Positions 51,265 to 60,128 of a stretch of 64,000 bases of DNA are shown here, piece by piece. Position 1 is the stretch's first letter. Each line of letters begins with the position of its first letter. The notes under the pieces are model-generated. The model was given only the letters and a program-made list of their open reading frames with translations. It had not been told where the DNA came from and did no database searches. The position numbers and the translations under genes are program-made. This DNA comes from JBCBKP01 sp038521625 (lineage in GTDB: Bacteria; Planctomycetota; Phycisphaerae; Phycisphaerales; UBA1924): the NCBI GenBank assembly GCA_038521625.1, contig JBCBKP010000015.1:1-64000 (forward strand), in the 5' to 3' direction.

Positions 51265-52455
51265 TCAGTCGCGGACGACCACGCCGGTCGGCGAGAGCCG
51301 GACCGCCGACGGCGGCGAGAACGCGGTCGATTCCTCGACGTGGAACTGCGTCTCGCGCAGCTCGCGGTGCACGCCGAACGCGTTGCCGTTGATCCGCGCG
51401 AGCAGCCAGCGCGTCGCGTCGACCGCGATCGCCTGGGCGTCCTGCGTGACAGCGGAGAACGCGGGGTACGTCCGGTAGCGGACGTCCGTGTCGTCGAAGC
51501 CGATGATCGAGAGCTCCTCTGGGACGCGGATCGAGAGCTGGGCACAGCGGATCAGGGCCCCAACGGTCGGCAGCGGGTTGGTGAAGTAGATCGCGGTGGG
51601 AGGCTCCTCGAGCGAGAGCAGCCGCTCGAGCATGAGCACCCCGCCGCGCTGGTCCACCGGCGTGCGGACGATCAGGCGGCGATCGACCGGGATCCCGGCC
51701 GAGGCGAGCGCGTCGAGATAGCCCTCGCGCCGGTCCTTGTGGTCGTCGTCGTCGACGACGTGCGTGCCCAGCCCGATCCGCCTGTGCCCGAGGGCGATCA
51801 GGTGCTGCACCGCCTGCTTGCTCGTCTGACGCGACTGGCCGTCGACGAACGAGACCTTCGGGTCCGGGCTCCGGCCGGCGATGATGACGCTGGGGAAGTC
51901 CTCGGCCGCAAGCTCCGAGGCGGCCAGCGTGCCCTCCGCACCGCGGAGCAGCGCCCCGGCGATGCCCTTGCGCTGAAAGAACTGCGTGTAGCTCTCGGCC
52001 GCGTGCTTCTCGCGGGTCGGATCCACGATCGAGATGTCGTACTGGTTGGCCCGGGCGACGCGGAGGATGCCCGAGAGGATCGAGGCCTCGAAGCCGCCGA
52101 ACTCCGCGGGCTGCTCGTCCGGGAACAGCAGCCCGAGAAAGTTCGTCGCCCGCTTGCCGACGTTGTGGACGTAGCCGGCCTCTCGGGCGGCCTCGACCAC
52201 GCGGCGGCGGGTGTCCTCGCTGACCTCGGGGTGGTTGTTCAGCGCCCGGGAGACCGTGGCCACCGAGACGCTGAGCGACTCGGCGAGCTGACGCACGCTC
52301 GTCTCGCGCCGGGGCCGGCGCCCGGCGCGGGCGGCGGGCTTCGCCTCGATCTTCGCACCCGTGGCGGCTTCGGCCGCGGCGTCGGTCGGCGCCGCTTCGC
52401 TCGGTTCGTTGGTGTCCTGCGCGGGTTCGGCGTCGGAGCCTTGGATCAGGGCCAT
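51265..52455 (-). CDS. LacI family transcriptional regulator
   Basis: 396-aa repressor. The first 50 residues are an acidic and alanine-rich extension not usual for the family. The HTH follows at about 53-73 (SVRQLAESLSVSVATVSRALN), then the hinge (EVSEDTRRRVVEAAREAGYV) and a periplasmic-binding-protein-like effector domain (LGLLFPDEQ...DISIVDPT, IGFDDTDVRYRTYPAFSAV). The recognition helix carries the V-A-T-V-S-R pattern. It stands at the end of the CAZyme region, and a related operator half-site lies 36-52 bases upstream of its start, suggesting autoregulation. The effector sugar is unknown. Confidence 0.93.
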   Translation of the reverse strand: MALIQGSDAEPAQDTNEPSEAAPTDAAAEAATGAKIEAKPAARAGRRPRRETSVRQLAESLSVSVATVSRALNNHPEVSEDTRRRVVEAAREAGYVHNVGKRATNFLGLLFPDEQPAEFGGFEASILSGILRVARANQYDISIVDPTREKHAAESYTQFFQRKGIAGALLRGAEGTLAASELAAEDFPSVIIAGRSPDPKVSFVDGQSRQTSKQAVQHLIALGHRRIGLGTHVVDDDDHKDRREGYLDALASAGIPVDRRLIVRTPVDQRGGVLMLERLLSLEEPPTAIYFTNPLPTVGALIRCAQLSIRVPEELSIIGFDDTDVRYRTYPAFSAVTQDAQAIAVDATRWLLARINGNAFGVHRELRETQFHVEESTAFSPPSAVRLSPTGVVVRD

Positions 52456-52491
52456 CTTGGCGTCTCGCTGCGTTCGTTCGGGCTCAGGCTT

Positions 52492-52507
52492 CCGGATCAG
52501 TTAAGGG
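52492..52507 (-). promoter_or_regulatory. Candidate LacI operator near lacI, site D
   Basis: On the plus strand TCCGGATCAGTTAAGG: the half CAGTTAAGG matches the reverse complement of the site C half (CCTTAACTG) exactly, while the other half is one base shorter than in A and B. It lies 36 bases before the lacI start. Confidence 0.4.
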
Positions 52508-52612
52508 TAGCGGGCCCCGGGAGTCTCTAGAAGCGAAAGCGGGCCGAAACGCCCGGAATCACCGCAGATCCCGTGAATCTCTCGTTATCGCTCGGCCGCG
52601 CCGGCGGCCGAA

Positions 52613-52696
52613 TGCCGGAGGCGGGACTCGAACCCGCACTGGTTTTACCCAAGTGGATTTTGAATCCACCGCGTCTGCCAATTCCGCCACTCCGGC
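52613..52696 (-). tRNA. tRNA-Leu (anticodon CAA)
   Basis: Reading the minus strand, the acceptor arm pairs GCCGGAG with CTCCGGC and the discriminator is A. The anticodon stem is GTGGA/TCCAC around the loop TTCAAAA, giving CAA at 52662-52660. A long variable arm and the T-arm GCGGGTTCGAGTCCCGC are those of a class II (Leu) tRNA. CCA is not encoded. Length 84 nt. Confidence 0.96.
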
Positions 52697-52785
52697 CGGG
52701 AACCGGAGTCTAGAAGCGGCACGACGCGGGCATCCGTAGACTGCTCGGTTCCGGCCGCTCGGGCCCGGGAACAGGAGGCGCGTGC

Positions 52786-53451
52786 ATGGGGCTGCGGAGC
52801 GTGGTGGCGAAGCCCGTCGAGGTGGCGGCCAGGGTGCTGGGATACGACCTGGTCGACGCCCCCGGCCCGATCAACGGCCACCGCAGCGCGATCCCCGCCA
52901 AGTTCATCGACCCCGGCCCGAACGACAAGGCCCACTTCGCCTGCGGCGAGACGCTCTTCGACGGCTGGACCAACATGGACTTTGGCGACTCCGCCGCGGG
53001 CCGCGCGGCCAAGCCGGACGCCGTGTTCTACCGCGTCGACCTGCTCAAGCCCCTGCCGTTCGCCGATGGTGTCTTCCGGCTCGCGTTCGCCGAGGACTTC
53101 CTGGAGCACCTGATCCAGGCCGACTCGCTGCTCTTCCTCAGCGAGGCCCGGCGGGTGCTCAAGCCCGGCGGCGTGCTCCGCCTGTCGTTCCCGGGGCTCG
53201 AGGGCGTGCTGAAGCGGCACTTCCGCGGGCCCGACTACGGCGACGTCTTCAAGGGCCGCGAGGAGGCCTACGAGCTGTGGGGGCACGTCCATTTCTACAG
53301 CAAGGAAGAGCTGGCGACGGTCGCCCGGCACCTCGGCTTCAGCGACGTGCGGTTCTGCGGGTTCGGCGAGAGCGAGGTCGAGGAGCTGCGCGGGATCGAC
53401 GGGCGACCCACCCAGGCCGACATGAACACCTACGCCGAGCTGGTCCGCTGA
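52786..53451 (+). CDS. SAM-dependent methyltransferase-like protein
   Basis: Class I methyltransferase-fold protein of 221 aa. Typical later motifs are visible: YRVDLLKPLPFADGVFRLAF, EDFLEHL, and EARRVLKPGGVLRLSFP. The glycine-rich SAM-binding motif I, normally LDLGCGxG, is replaced by ACGETLFDGWTNMDFG, and the region before it is short. It may bind SAM in an altered way or have lost activity. A run of similar proteins in sugar-modifying operons supports a role in cell-surface glycan modification, but context here (tRNA, tig) says nothing. Confidence 0.75.
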   Translation: MGLRSVVAKPVEVAARVLGYDLVDAPGPINGHRSAIPAKFIDPGPNDKAHFACGETLFDGWTNMDFGDSAAGRAAKPDAVFYRVDLLKPLPFADGVFRLAFAEDFLEHLIQADSLLFLSEARRVLKPGGVLRLSFPGLEGVLKRHFRGPDYGDVFKGREEAYELWGHVHFYSKEELATVARHLGFSDVRFCGFGESEVEELRGIDGRPTQADMNTYAELVR

Positions 53452-53574
53452 TCGCCCGGGTCACGGGCGGCTTCTAGACTTTCGTCCCGCTCCGCGAGGC
53501 GAGCGCGAGTCCGGCCGGGGTTGGCCGTGGCGCGATCGCACCTGTCGGCGGGCCAGCCATCGGGAGCTCCGTCG

Positions 53575-55002
53575 ATGAGCGACACCACGACCCCAGAGAT
53601 CGAGAGCGCGTTCGAGACCAGCGTCACCGTCGAGGACGTCGGGCCGAGCCGCAAGAAGCTGACCATCGAGGTCGCCGCCGAAGCGGTCGACGGCAAGCTC
53701 GGTGAGTCGCTCGATATGTTCACTTCCGAGGCCGAGATCCCGGGCTTCCGCAAGGGCCGGGCGCCGCGCCAGCTCATCCAGAAGCGCTTCGGCAACATGA
53801 TGCGCGACCAGACCAAGGGCCAGATCGCCCAGGAGGCCTACCGCAAGGCGATCGAAGAGCACGAGCTCAAGATCGTCGGAGAGCCCTCCGCGGAGATGCT
53901 GGGCGACGTCGAGCTCGAGGCGGGCAAGCCGCTCAAGTTCGAGGTCGAGGTCGAGGTGCAGCCGGACTTCGACCTGCCCGGCCTCGAGGGCATCGACGTC
54001 TACAAGCCGCTCATCGAGGTCACCGACGAGTCGGTCGAGAAGGAGATCGAGAAGCTGGCGATCAACGAGGGCGATCTCGAGGAGCGCGAGACGCCCGAGG
54101 CCGGCGACTACCTCACCGGCCACGGCGTCATGAAGACCGCGGACGGCGAGACGACGTTCCACGACATCGAGGGCGCGGTGGTCCGCGTCCCGCTCGCGGA
54201 CGACAACGGCCGCGGCATGATCCTCGGCGTCATGGTCGAGGACTTCGAGAAGCAGCTCGGCCTGCCCAAGCCGGGCGAGACCGCCACGGTCAAGGCCACC
54301 GGCCCCGAGCAGCACGAGAACGAGGACATCCGCGGGAAGGACCTGGTCGTCACCTTCGCGGTCGAGCGGGTCGACCGCATCATCCCCGCCTCGCTCGAGG
54401 AGGTCGCCAAGCGCTACGGGCTGCCGGACGAGGAGACGCTGCGGACCGGCGTCAAGGCCCGCATGTCGCAGCGTGTGATCGTCGAGCAGCACTCGGTCAT
54501 GCACCGCCAGCTCGCCAACCACTTCCTCCGCGAGGTCGAGATGGAGCTCCCGGAGCGGCTGACCGCGAACCAGGCGGGCCGCAACCTCGAGCGCAGGAGG
54601 GTCGACCTGCTCTACCGCGGGGTCGACGCGATGGAGATCGAGCAGCACATCGCCGAGCTCCGCGCCGCGAGCAGCGCGACCGCGGTCCGCGACCTCAAGC
54701 TGTTCTTCATCCTCGGCGCGATCGCCGAGGAGCTCGGCGTCCAGGTGCAGGAGGCCGAGATCAACGGGCGCATCGCCCAGATCGCGCAGCAGCGAGGCGA
54801 GCGGCCCGAGCAGGTCCGCGACCAGATCATCAAGAGCCGTCAGGTCGGCGCGATCGTGCAGCAGATCCGCGACCACAAGGTCTTCGACGCCGTCCTCTCG
54901 AAGTCGAAGATCGAGGAGCTCAGCCTCGACGATTACAACCAGAAGGTCTCATCGGTCGAGGGCAAGGACACGACCGAGTCGGCAACGACCGAGGGCGTCT
55001 GA
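53575..55002 (+). CDS. tig: Trigger factor
   Basis: Ribosome-associated chaperone of 475 aa. The ribosome-binding motif GFRKGR (57-62, in GFRKGRAPRQLI) is intact, followed by the FKBP-like prolyl isomerase part and the helical C-terminal chaperone domain (LANHFLREVEMELPERL, GRIAQIAQQRGERPEQVRDQI). The start is ATG at 53575 with GGGAG nine bases upstream; an upstream in-frame extension is not conserved. Conventional neighbours clpP/clpX are not present. A clear terminator follows. Confidence 0.95.
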   Translation: MSDTTTPEIESAFETSVTVEDVGPSRKKLTIEVAAEAVDGKLGESLDMFTSEAEIPGFRKGRAPRQLIQKRFGNMMRDQTKGQIAQEAYRKAIEEHELKIVGEPSAEMLGDVELEAGKPLKFEVEVEVQPDFDLPGLEGIDVYKPLIEVTDESVEKEIEKLAINEGDLEERETPEAGDYLTGHGVMKTADGETTFHDIEGAVVRVPLADDNGRGMILGVMVEDFEKQLGLPKPGETATVKATGPEQHENEDIRGKDLVVTFAVERVDRIIPASLEEVAKRYGLPDEETLRTGVKARMSQRVIVEQHSVMHRQLANHFLREVEMELPERLTANQAGRNLERRRVDLLYRGVDAMEIEQHIAELRAASSATAVRDLKLFFILGAIAEELGVQVQEAEINGRIAQIAQQRGERPEQVRDQIIKSRQVGAIVQQIRDHKVFDAVLSKSKIEELSLDDYNQKVSSVEGKDTTESATTEGV

Positions 55003-55032
55003 CCCGTCCGGGTCAGCGCGGGGTGTGAAGCA

Positions 55033-55064
55033 GGGCCGGGCGACACCGTCGCTCGGCCCTTTCT
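55033..55064 (+). terminator. Terminator after tig
   Basis: Twelve-base inverted repeat GGGCCGgGCGAC / GTCGCtCGGCCC (one mismatch) with loop ACC, followed by TTTCT, 30 bases after the tig stop. Confidence 0.8.
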
Positions 55065-55096
55065 CGTCCGGGCGTTCTCGAAATCGGGATTGTGGC

Positions 55097-55432
55097 TCAG
55101 GCCTTGCGCTGCGGGGGGACCTGCGGGTTCACGAGCCCGCAGGTCTCGCAGAAGACGCCGTACACGCCCGGGGCCTTGTCGGGGAGCTTGGTCCCGCAGC
55201 CGCGGCAGACCGCGTCATCGACCTTCGCGGTCACGCCGTTCACCAGCGCGGCGACGGTGATGAGCGCGACGCCGATCACGGGGATCGCGGGCAGCGCCAT
55301 CCAAGACACCAGCGCGAAGGCGCCGACGAAGCCGGCGGCGATGATGCCGAGGGACCGGAGGCGGACCTTCTCGAACCACTCCTTGCGCCGATCCACCTGG
55401 TGGACGAGCTTGGCGCGGAGCTGCTCGGACAT
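55097..55432 (-). CDS. Small membrane protein with zinc ribbon
   Basis: 111-aa protein of unknown function. A basic, helical N-terminus (MSEQLRAKLVHQVDRRKEW) is followed by two hydrophobic segments (about residues 27-70) and a C-terminal CRGC...CETC zinc ribbon (about residues 76-97). The start at 55432 has no obvious ribosome-binding site and is uncertain. It lies 110 bp after the PH-domain protein gene on the same strand and may share its transcript. Confidence 0.7.
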   Translation of the reverse strand: MSEQLRAKLVHQVDRRKEWFEKVRLRSLGIIAAGFVGAFALVSWMALPAIPVIGVALITVAALVNGVTAKVDDAVCRGCGTKLPDKAPGVYGVFCETCGLVNPQVPPQRKA

Positions 55433-55542
55433 CGGTTGGGTCTGGGCTCGGTCAGGGCCGGGGTGGTCAGGGCCGTGTGCGGGTGGCGTCCGTGTCACGC
55501 GGGCATGATAGCAGCGGAGCGGCTCGTGGACGCCCGACGAGC

Positions 55543-56133
55543 TCACCCGAGCGGGCGGTACAGGTCGATCACCCGGGCCACCTCGTGCGGCTTGGGGACG
55601 TCCTTCATCAGGATCTCGATCTCGTCCTGGCCCGAGCTCGAGAGCCCGAGCGTGCCGACATCGAAGATCCGCTGCCAGAAGCTCTGCTCCACCTGCACAT
55701 TGCGGATGTTGTCGTGCAGGACCTCGCTGGTGCTCTTGCTGAACAGGCCGCGCCGGTGCTGCGTCCGCTTGTTGGTGATCTTCAGGCTCGAGGCGAACGT
55801 CATCACCTTCCACCAGCCGGCGTAGAGCAGCGCGACCACGCCGAGGCCCCCGGCGATGTACGCCACGATCGGGCGCCCGTCGATCGCCAGCCAGATGCCG
55901 CCGACGATCGCCGCGAGCACGACGATCACCAGGCCCGAGAAGCGCAGCGGGGCCGCGCGGAACATGGCCCGCTTGACGAACACGACGTCCTGCTCGGGGC
56001 CGCTGTCGGGCGGGTACCCGGCCTGCTGGGCTCGATCCGGGTGTTCCTCCGGCGCCGCTTGGGGAGCCGGTTCGGGCTCGACAGGGATCGGGGGCTCGGC
56101 GTGATTCTCGGGTTGCGGGCTGTCCTCGCTCAT
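55543..56133 (-). CDS. Membrane protein with bacterial PH (bPH2) domain
   Basis: 196-aa protein. Residues 1-45 are acidic and proline-rich, probably disordered. Two membrane segments (about 65-110) follow, then a bPH2-type domain (about 115-190): SLKITNKRTQHRRGLFSKST, then the NIRNVQVEQSFWQRIFDVGTL pattern typical of YdbS-like proteins. AAGGAG lies 11 bases before the ATG. It is encoded downstream of the citrate synthase homologue on the opposite side of a 74-bp gap, same strand. Role unknown; membrane stress or lipid association is reported for relatives (established only for the family in general). Confidence 0.85.
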   Translation of the reverse strand: MSEDSPQPENHAEPPIPVEPEPAPQAAPEEHPDRAQQAGYPPDSGPEQDVVFVKRAMFRAAPLRFSGLVIVVLAAIVGGIWLAIDGRPIVAYIAGGLGVVALLYAGWWKVMTFASSLKITNKRTQHRRGLFSKSTSEVLHDNIRNVQVEQSFWQRIFDVGTLGLSSSGQDEIEILMKDVPKPHEVARVIDLYRPLG

Positions 56134-56207
56134 CCGGGGCGGTGCTCCTTCGGCGACAGCCTACTTGGGAACCGGTCCCGCGTGGTTGCGGCCGTCCCGG
56201 GCCCCGC

Positions 56208-57371
56208 TCAGCCGTCGCGCCACTTGCGATACGCCGGCCCGACGTACTCCGCCAGAGGGCGGATCAGCCGGTTGTTGGCGTGCTGCTCGAGGACGTGCGC
56301 CGCCCAGCCGCTGACACGCGACGCCACGAAGATCGGCGTGTACTGCGGGACCGGGATGCCCATCGTGAAGTACGTCATGCCGCACGGGAAGTCGACGTTC
56401 GGATGGATCGACTTCTTCTCGAGCATGACGCGCTGGACCTGCTCGCCGAGCTCGAACCACGCCGGCGCGTCGCCGCCCGCGGCCTCCGCCAGCTTCTTGC
56501 CGAGCTCCATCAGGATCGGCGCGCGGTGGTCGCCGTTCTTGTAGACGCGGTGGCCGAAGCCCATCAGCTTCCGCTTCTCCGCGAAGGCGCGCTCCATCCA
56601 GGCGTCCACGGTCTCGCCGGCGTCGACCGCCTCGCGGATCTCCTTGAGCATCTCCATCGCCGCCTCGTTCGCCCCGCCGTGCAGCGGGCCCTTGAGCGCC
56701 GCGATCGCTCCCGTGACCGCGCCGTGCAGGTCGGACAGCGTCGACGCGATCACACGGGCGGTGAAGGTCGAGGCGTTGAAGTCGTGCTCGGCGTAGAGGA
56801 TCAGGCTCACGTCCATGACCCGCGTCGCCTCCTCGGTCGGCTTCTCGCCGGTGAGGAGGTACAGCAGGTTCGCCGCGTGGCCCAGGTCGGGGTCGCCGCC
56901 GGTCTCGGGGTCGACTGGCTGCTTGCCGTCGGCCGCGCGCTGCATGTGCCCGATGACCGTCGGGATCCGCGCCAGGAGCGTCTTGGCCTTCGCCAGCTCC
57001 GCCTCGGCGCCGATCGCCTGACTCTGCGGCTCGAGATTCCCGAGCAGGCTCACCGCCGTGCGCAGGACGTCCATCGGAACCGTCGTGCCCGTCTGCAGCA
57101 TGACCGCGGCCGAGTCCAGGTACGTCCGCACCGGCTCGGGCAGCGCCCGGGCCTCGACGAGCTCGCGTCGGAACGCATTCAGCTCGCTGTCGGACGGCTT
57201 CTCGCCGGCCAGCAGCAGGTACGCGACCTCTTCGAACGTGGCGTGCTCGGCCAATTCGTGCACGCCGTAGCCGCGGTAGACCAGGTCCTCCTGCTGCACG
57301 GCGCAGATCGCGGTCGGGCCGGCGACGAGGCCCTCGAGGCCGGTCGGTTTGGGGCTGCTAGCGGTCGTCAT
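56208..57371 (-). CDS. prpC: Citrate/2-methylcitrate synthase
   Basis: 387-aa citrate synthase-family enzyme. The catalytic histidines lie in GPLHGGANEAAME and GFGHRVYK, and the aspartate in PNVDFPCG. The segment AEHDFNASTFTAR is typical of methylcitrate synthases. Together with the prpB and prpD homologues on the same strand within 6 kb this points to condensing propionyl-CoA with oxaloacetate. A plain citrate synthase role cannot be excluded, since no other citrate synthase is visible in this window. The gene is at the 3' end of the minus-strand cluster. Confidence 0.9.
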   Translation of the reverse strand: MTTASSPKPTGLEGLVAGPTAICAVQQEDLVYRGYGVHELAEHATFEEVAYLLLAGEKPSDSELNAFRRELVEARALPEPVRTYLDSAAVMLQTGTTVPMDVLRTAVSLLGNLEPQSQAIGAEAELAKAKTLLARIPTVIGHMQRAADGKQPVDPETGGDPDLGHAANLLYLLTGEKPTEEATRVMDVSLILYAEHDFNASTFTARVIASTLSDLHGAVTGAIAALKGPLHGGANEAAMEMLKEIREAVDAGETVDAWMERAFAEKRKLMGFGHRVYKNGDHRAPILMELGKKLAEAAGGDAPAWFELGEQVQRVMLEKKSIHPNVDFPCGMTYFTMGIPVPQYTPIFVASRVSGWAAHVLEQHANNRLIRPLAEYVGPAYRKWRDG

Positions 57372-57527
57372 GAAGGCGTCTCCTTCCCACGCGGATCCCG
57401 AACGCCGGGCCCTGCACCCCTGGCGAGCGCGATGCTAGGCAAGCCATCGCTCTGCGCTCCGAACGCGGCGATCCGCGGCCTCGAGCCATCGGTGCGGCAT
57501 GATCTCTGCCCGCGACGAGACGCACGG

Positions 57528-58295
57528 TCAGGCGGCGGGGGCGCCTCTCCGCCACCCGCACTCGGGGCAGCCGCCGCGGAGGTCGAATCCGAGGTCGTAG
57601 CCGCAAGCCGGGCAGCGGCCACGCTTGAGCCGCCGGTAGCGGCGCGCCCCGTTCACCAGCGACACGAGCCCGAAGACAAGCAGCCCGTAGAACGACGTGT
57701 TGACGGCGAGGCCCGTCCAGATCGGGCGAAGTGGCAGCGCGCGCACTGTCGTCGCGGTCTCGGGCGTGCCGAACGGTGGCAGCTTGATCGCCCCGCTGAC
57801 CTCGACCGGAACGCCGGTCGAGGCGATGCCGTGCCAGAGACACAACGCGGGAAAGCCTCGGGCGTCTTCGATCCCGTGCAACTCATTCAGTGTCAGACCG
57901 GTGTCCAACCCCCGTATCGTCAGAGGGAGTCGCCCCCAATCGCCGCTCAGGTTGCCCGGCCAGTTCCAGATACTGACGATGGGCTCGGCCCGCGTGAAGC
58001 GTGCGCCTTGAAGGTGGTTCAAGCGGTGTCGCGACGCGCCCAAGTCTCGGGGCATGACCGTAAAGGACCGGCGGATCGCGCCGAGGCCTTGCATTCGGCT
58101 GACGCTCACATAGCCGGCGGCCTGCGCCGGATTCGCCGTTCGCATCGAATCTTGGAACTGCGTAAAGCCGAAGAGCCGGTGCGCCGGCAGGAGCGCCGCC
58201 AGTCCCCAGGACACAGCAACGCTCAAGAGAAGCCCGATCAGCGCATAGACGCCGACGCGACGGAGCCACCGCGGGTTGGACTTCCCCTGCCGCAC
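57528..58295 (-). CDS. Hypothetical two-helix membrane protein with zinc ribbon
   Basis: 255-aa protein with an N-terminal membrane helix (about 13-33), an extracytoplasmic middle part and a second helix (about 190-215), then the zinc ribbon RCPACGYDLGFDLRGGCPECGW (as CPACGYDL and CPECGW) and a short tail. This layout is common among planctomycete hypothetical proteins. The start is a GTG at 58295. It sits between the prpC and prpB homologues, but I see nothing linking it to propionate metabolism. Confidence 0.75.
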   Translation of the reverse strand: MRQGKSNPRWLRRVGVYALIGLLLSVAVSWGLAALLPAHRLFGFTQFQDSMRTANPAQAAGYVSVSRMQGLGAIRRSFTVMPRDLGASRHRLNHLQGARFTRAEPIVSIWNWPGNLSGDWGRLPLTIRGLDTGLTLNELHGIEDARGFPALCLWHGIASTGVPVEVSGAIKLPPFGTPETATTVRALPLRPIWTGLAVNTSFYGLLVFGLVSLVNGARRYRRLKRGRCPACGYDLGFDLRGGCPECGWRRGAPAA

Positions 58296-58343
58296 GACCC
58301 TCTTGTACCACCTGATCCCGACCGCGGTTCGGCGCGAGCCGCC

Positions 58344-59252
58344 TCAACGCCCCGGCATGTCCCAGGGCTCGCCCGGCGTGTACCCGATCAGGGCGTACAG
58401 CTCGTCCCGCGTCTGCATCCCGCCCAGGGAGTCCTCGACGTTCCCGACCTCGCGCAGATCGGCGAGCGCCCGCGTCACCGCGCCCATCGCGATGCGCATC
58501 GTCGTGACCGGGAAGATCACGAGGTCGTAGCCCAGCTCGGCGAAGCGCCCGAGCGGGATCAGCGGCGTCTTGCCGAACTCGGTCATGTTCGCGAGCATCC
58601 GCACGGCTCCGGCCTTCGATCGAACCTCGGTCGCGAACCTCCCGAACTCGTCCTCCGAGCCCAGGCCCTCCGGGAAGACCATCGAGGCGCCCGCCTCGAC
58701 GTACCTGGCCGCGCGGTCCACCGCCGCGTCGAAGCCCTCGACGCCCACCGCGTCGGTGCGCGCACAGACGATGAACTCCGGATCGCCCGAGTCCCGCGCG
58801 GCGCGGGCCGCCCACTCGATGTTGCTCGCCATCTCCGCCGCCGGCACGCAGGACTTGCCGTCCAGATGCCCGCAGCGCTTCGGGAAGACCTGGTCCTCCA
58901 GGTGCAGGCCCGCCGCCCCGGCCCGCTGGTACTCCAGCACGGTCCGCCGGATCATCTCCTGCTCGCCGAAGCCCGTGTCCGCGTCGGCGATGACCGGCAG
59001 CCGGTGCCCGTCCGGCGCGATCGCGTTGTCGCAGACCTCACGCACGACCCGGGAGAAGTGATCCAGCGACAGGATCCCGACGTCCGGCACGCCCGCCGCG
59101 ACCGAGGTCGCGCCGCCCGACACGTACGCCGCGTCGAATCCGGTCTGCCCGACGGCTCTCGCCACCAGCCCGTTGAACGCTCCCGGCGCCGCGACCACGC
59201 CCCTGTCCATCAAAGCGCGCAGCCGCGCGCCCGGTGTCGGTGATCCGCTCAT
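58344..59252 (-). CDS. prpB: Methylisocitrate lyase-like protein
   Basis: 302-aa PEP mutase/isocitrate lyase-family enzyme. The signature KRCGH is at 125-129 with catalytic C127, and the metal-binding part VIADADTGFG is at 87-96. PrpB cleaves 2-methylisocitrate to pyruvate and succinate, closing the methylcitrate cycle. The best evidence for this assignment over oxaloacetate decarboxylase or carboxyphosphonoenolpyruvate synthase is KRCGH and the flanking genes. It starts with ATG 59252, without a clear Shine-Dalgarno sequence. Confidence 0.88.
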   Translation of the reverse strand: MSGSPTPGARLRALMDRGVVAAPGAFNGLVARAVGQTGFDAAYVSGGATSVAAGVPDVGILSLDHFSRVVREVCDNAIAPDGHRLPVIADADTGFGEQEMIRRTVLEYQRAGAAGLHLEDQVFPKRCGHLDGKSCVPAAEMASNIEWAARAARDSGDPEFIVCARTDAVGVEGFDAAVDRAARYVEAGASMVFPEGLGSEDEFGRFATEVRSKAGAVRMLANMTEFGKTPLIPLGRFAELGYDLVIFPVTTMRIAMGAVTRALADLREVGNVEDSLGGMQTRDELYALIGYTPGEPWDMPGR

Positions 59253-59264
59253 GACAGACGATAT

Positions 59265-60128
59265 TCAGTCCGCGATCTCGACGGCGGGCGTGGCCAGTCC
59301 CGCCGCCATCGCCGCGATCTCCCGTCGGATCACATCCTCTGAGTTCCACGGGATGAAGTGGTTCCCGCCGTCCAGCGTCACGACCCGGGCCCTCGGGCCG
59401 AAGTGCTCGACCATGAAATCGACGTTCGCGTAGGGCACAAGCGAGTCCTCGGTCCCGTGGATGATCGTGATCGGCACGCCGATCTCCGCGAGGCGCGGCT
59501 CGAGAAGCTCGAGCTCGCCCTCCAGCGGCATCAGCTCCCGGTTCGTGTTCCGAAGCCAACGGGGAAGCAGCATGTCGACGATCGGCAGCGCCCCGACCCG
59601 CTGGATGAGCAGGATCCGCTCCAGCCCCGGATCGAGCGACGCCGCGAGCAGCACCACGCCGCCGACGAGCCCGGGGTAGTCCGCCGCGACCTGCGCGATG
59701 ACCGGCCCGCCGTAGCTGTGACCGACCAGGATCGGCTTCACCCCGTCCCGCGCCTCGAGCAGCGGCGCGATCGCCGCGGCCTGCGCCGCCAGCGAACTCA
59801 CCGCCCGACGCGGGCGGCTCATCCCGAACCCGGGCCGATCGATCGAGACGCTCTGCGTGCCCTCGACCGGGTCGACGAGGAAACTCGCGAAGTTCGAGGC
59901 GTCGCCGGGCGTGCCGTGGACGTACACGACGAGCGGCTCGTCCCCGTTCGCCGCGCTCCGGAACGCCGCGATCTGGCTCCGCTCGAGGCCCTCCTCGATC
60001 GGCAACCGCGCCGAGTACACGAAGGACCGGATCTCGGCCTCACGCTCACGCGGCACGTCCGGGCCGGGGATCGCGCAGCCGGCCAGCGCCGCCGGGAGGG
60101 CGATCAGCAGCGGGGGGCCCAGTCGCAT
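59265..60128 (-). CDS. Alpha/beta hydrolase lipoprotein
   Basis: 287-aa alpha/beta hydrolase with a lipoprotein signal ending LAGC (C18). The nucleophile elbow is GHSYG with S138, and the acid and histidine appear in HGTEDSLVPY and GGNHFIPW. A VHGTPGDASNF oxyanion region precedes it. The start ATG at 60128 has GGGAG six bases upstream, better than the ATG at 60158. It sits 12 bp before prpB, so the two are likely cotranscribed; a role in the methylcitrate pathway is not evident, because it is exported. Confidence 0.85.
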   Translation of the reverse strand: MRLGPPLLIALPAALAGCAIPGPDVPREREAEIRSFVYSARLPIEEGLERSQIAAFRSAANGDEPLVVYVHGTPGDASNFASFLVDPVEGTQSVSIDRPGFGMSRPRRAVSSLAAQAAAIAPLLEARDGVKPILVGHSYGGPVIAQVAADYPGLVGGVVLLAASLDPGLERILLIQRVGALPIVDMLLPRWLRNTNRELMPLEGELELLEPRLAEIGVPITIIHGTEDSLVPYANVDFMVEHFGPRARVVTLDGGNHFIPWNSEDVIRREIAAMAAGLATPAVEIAD

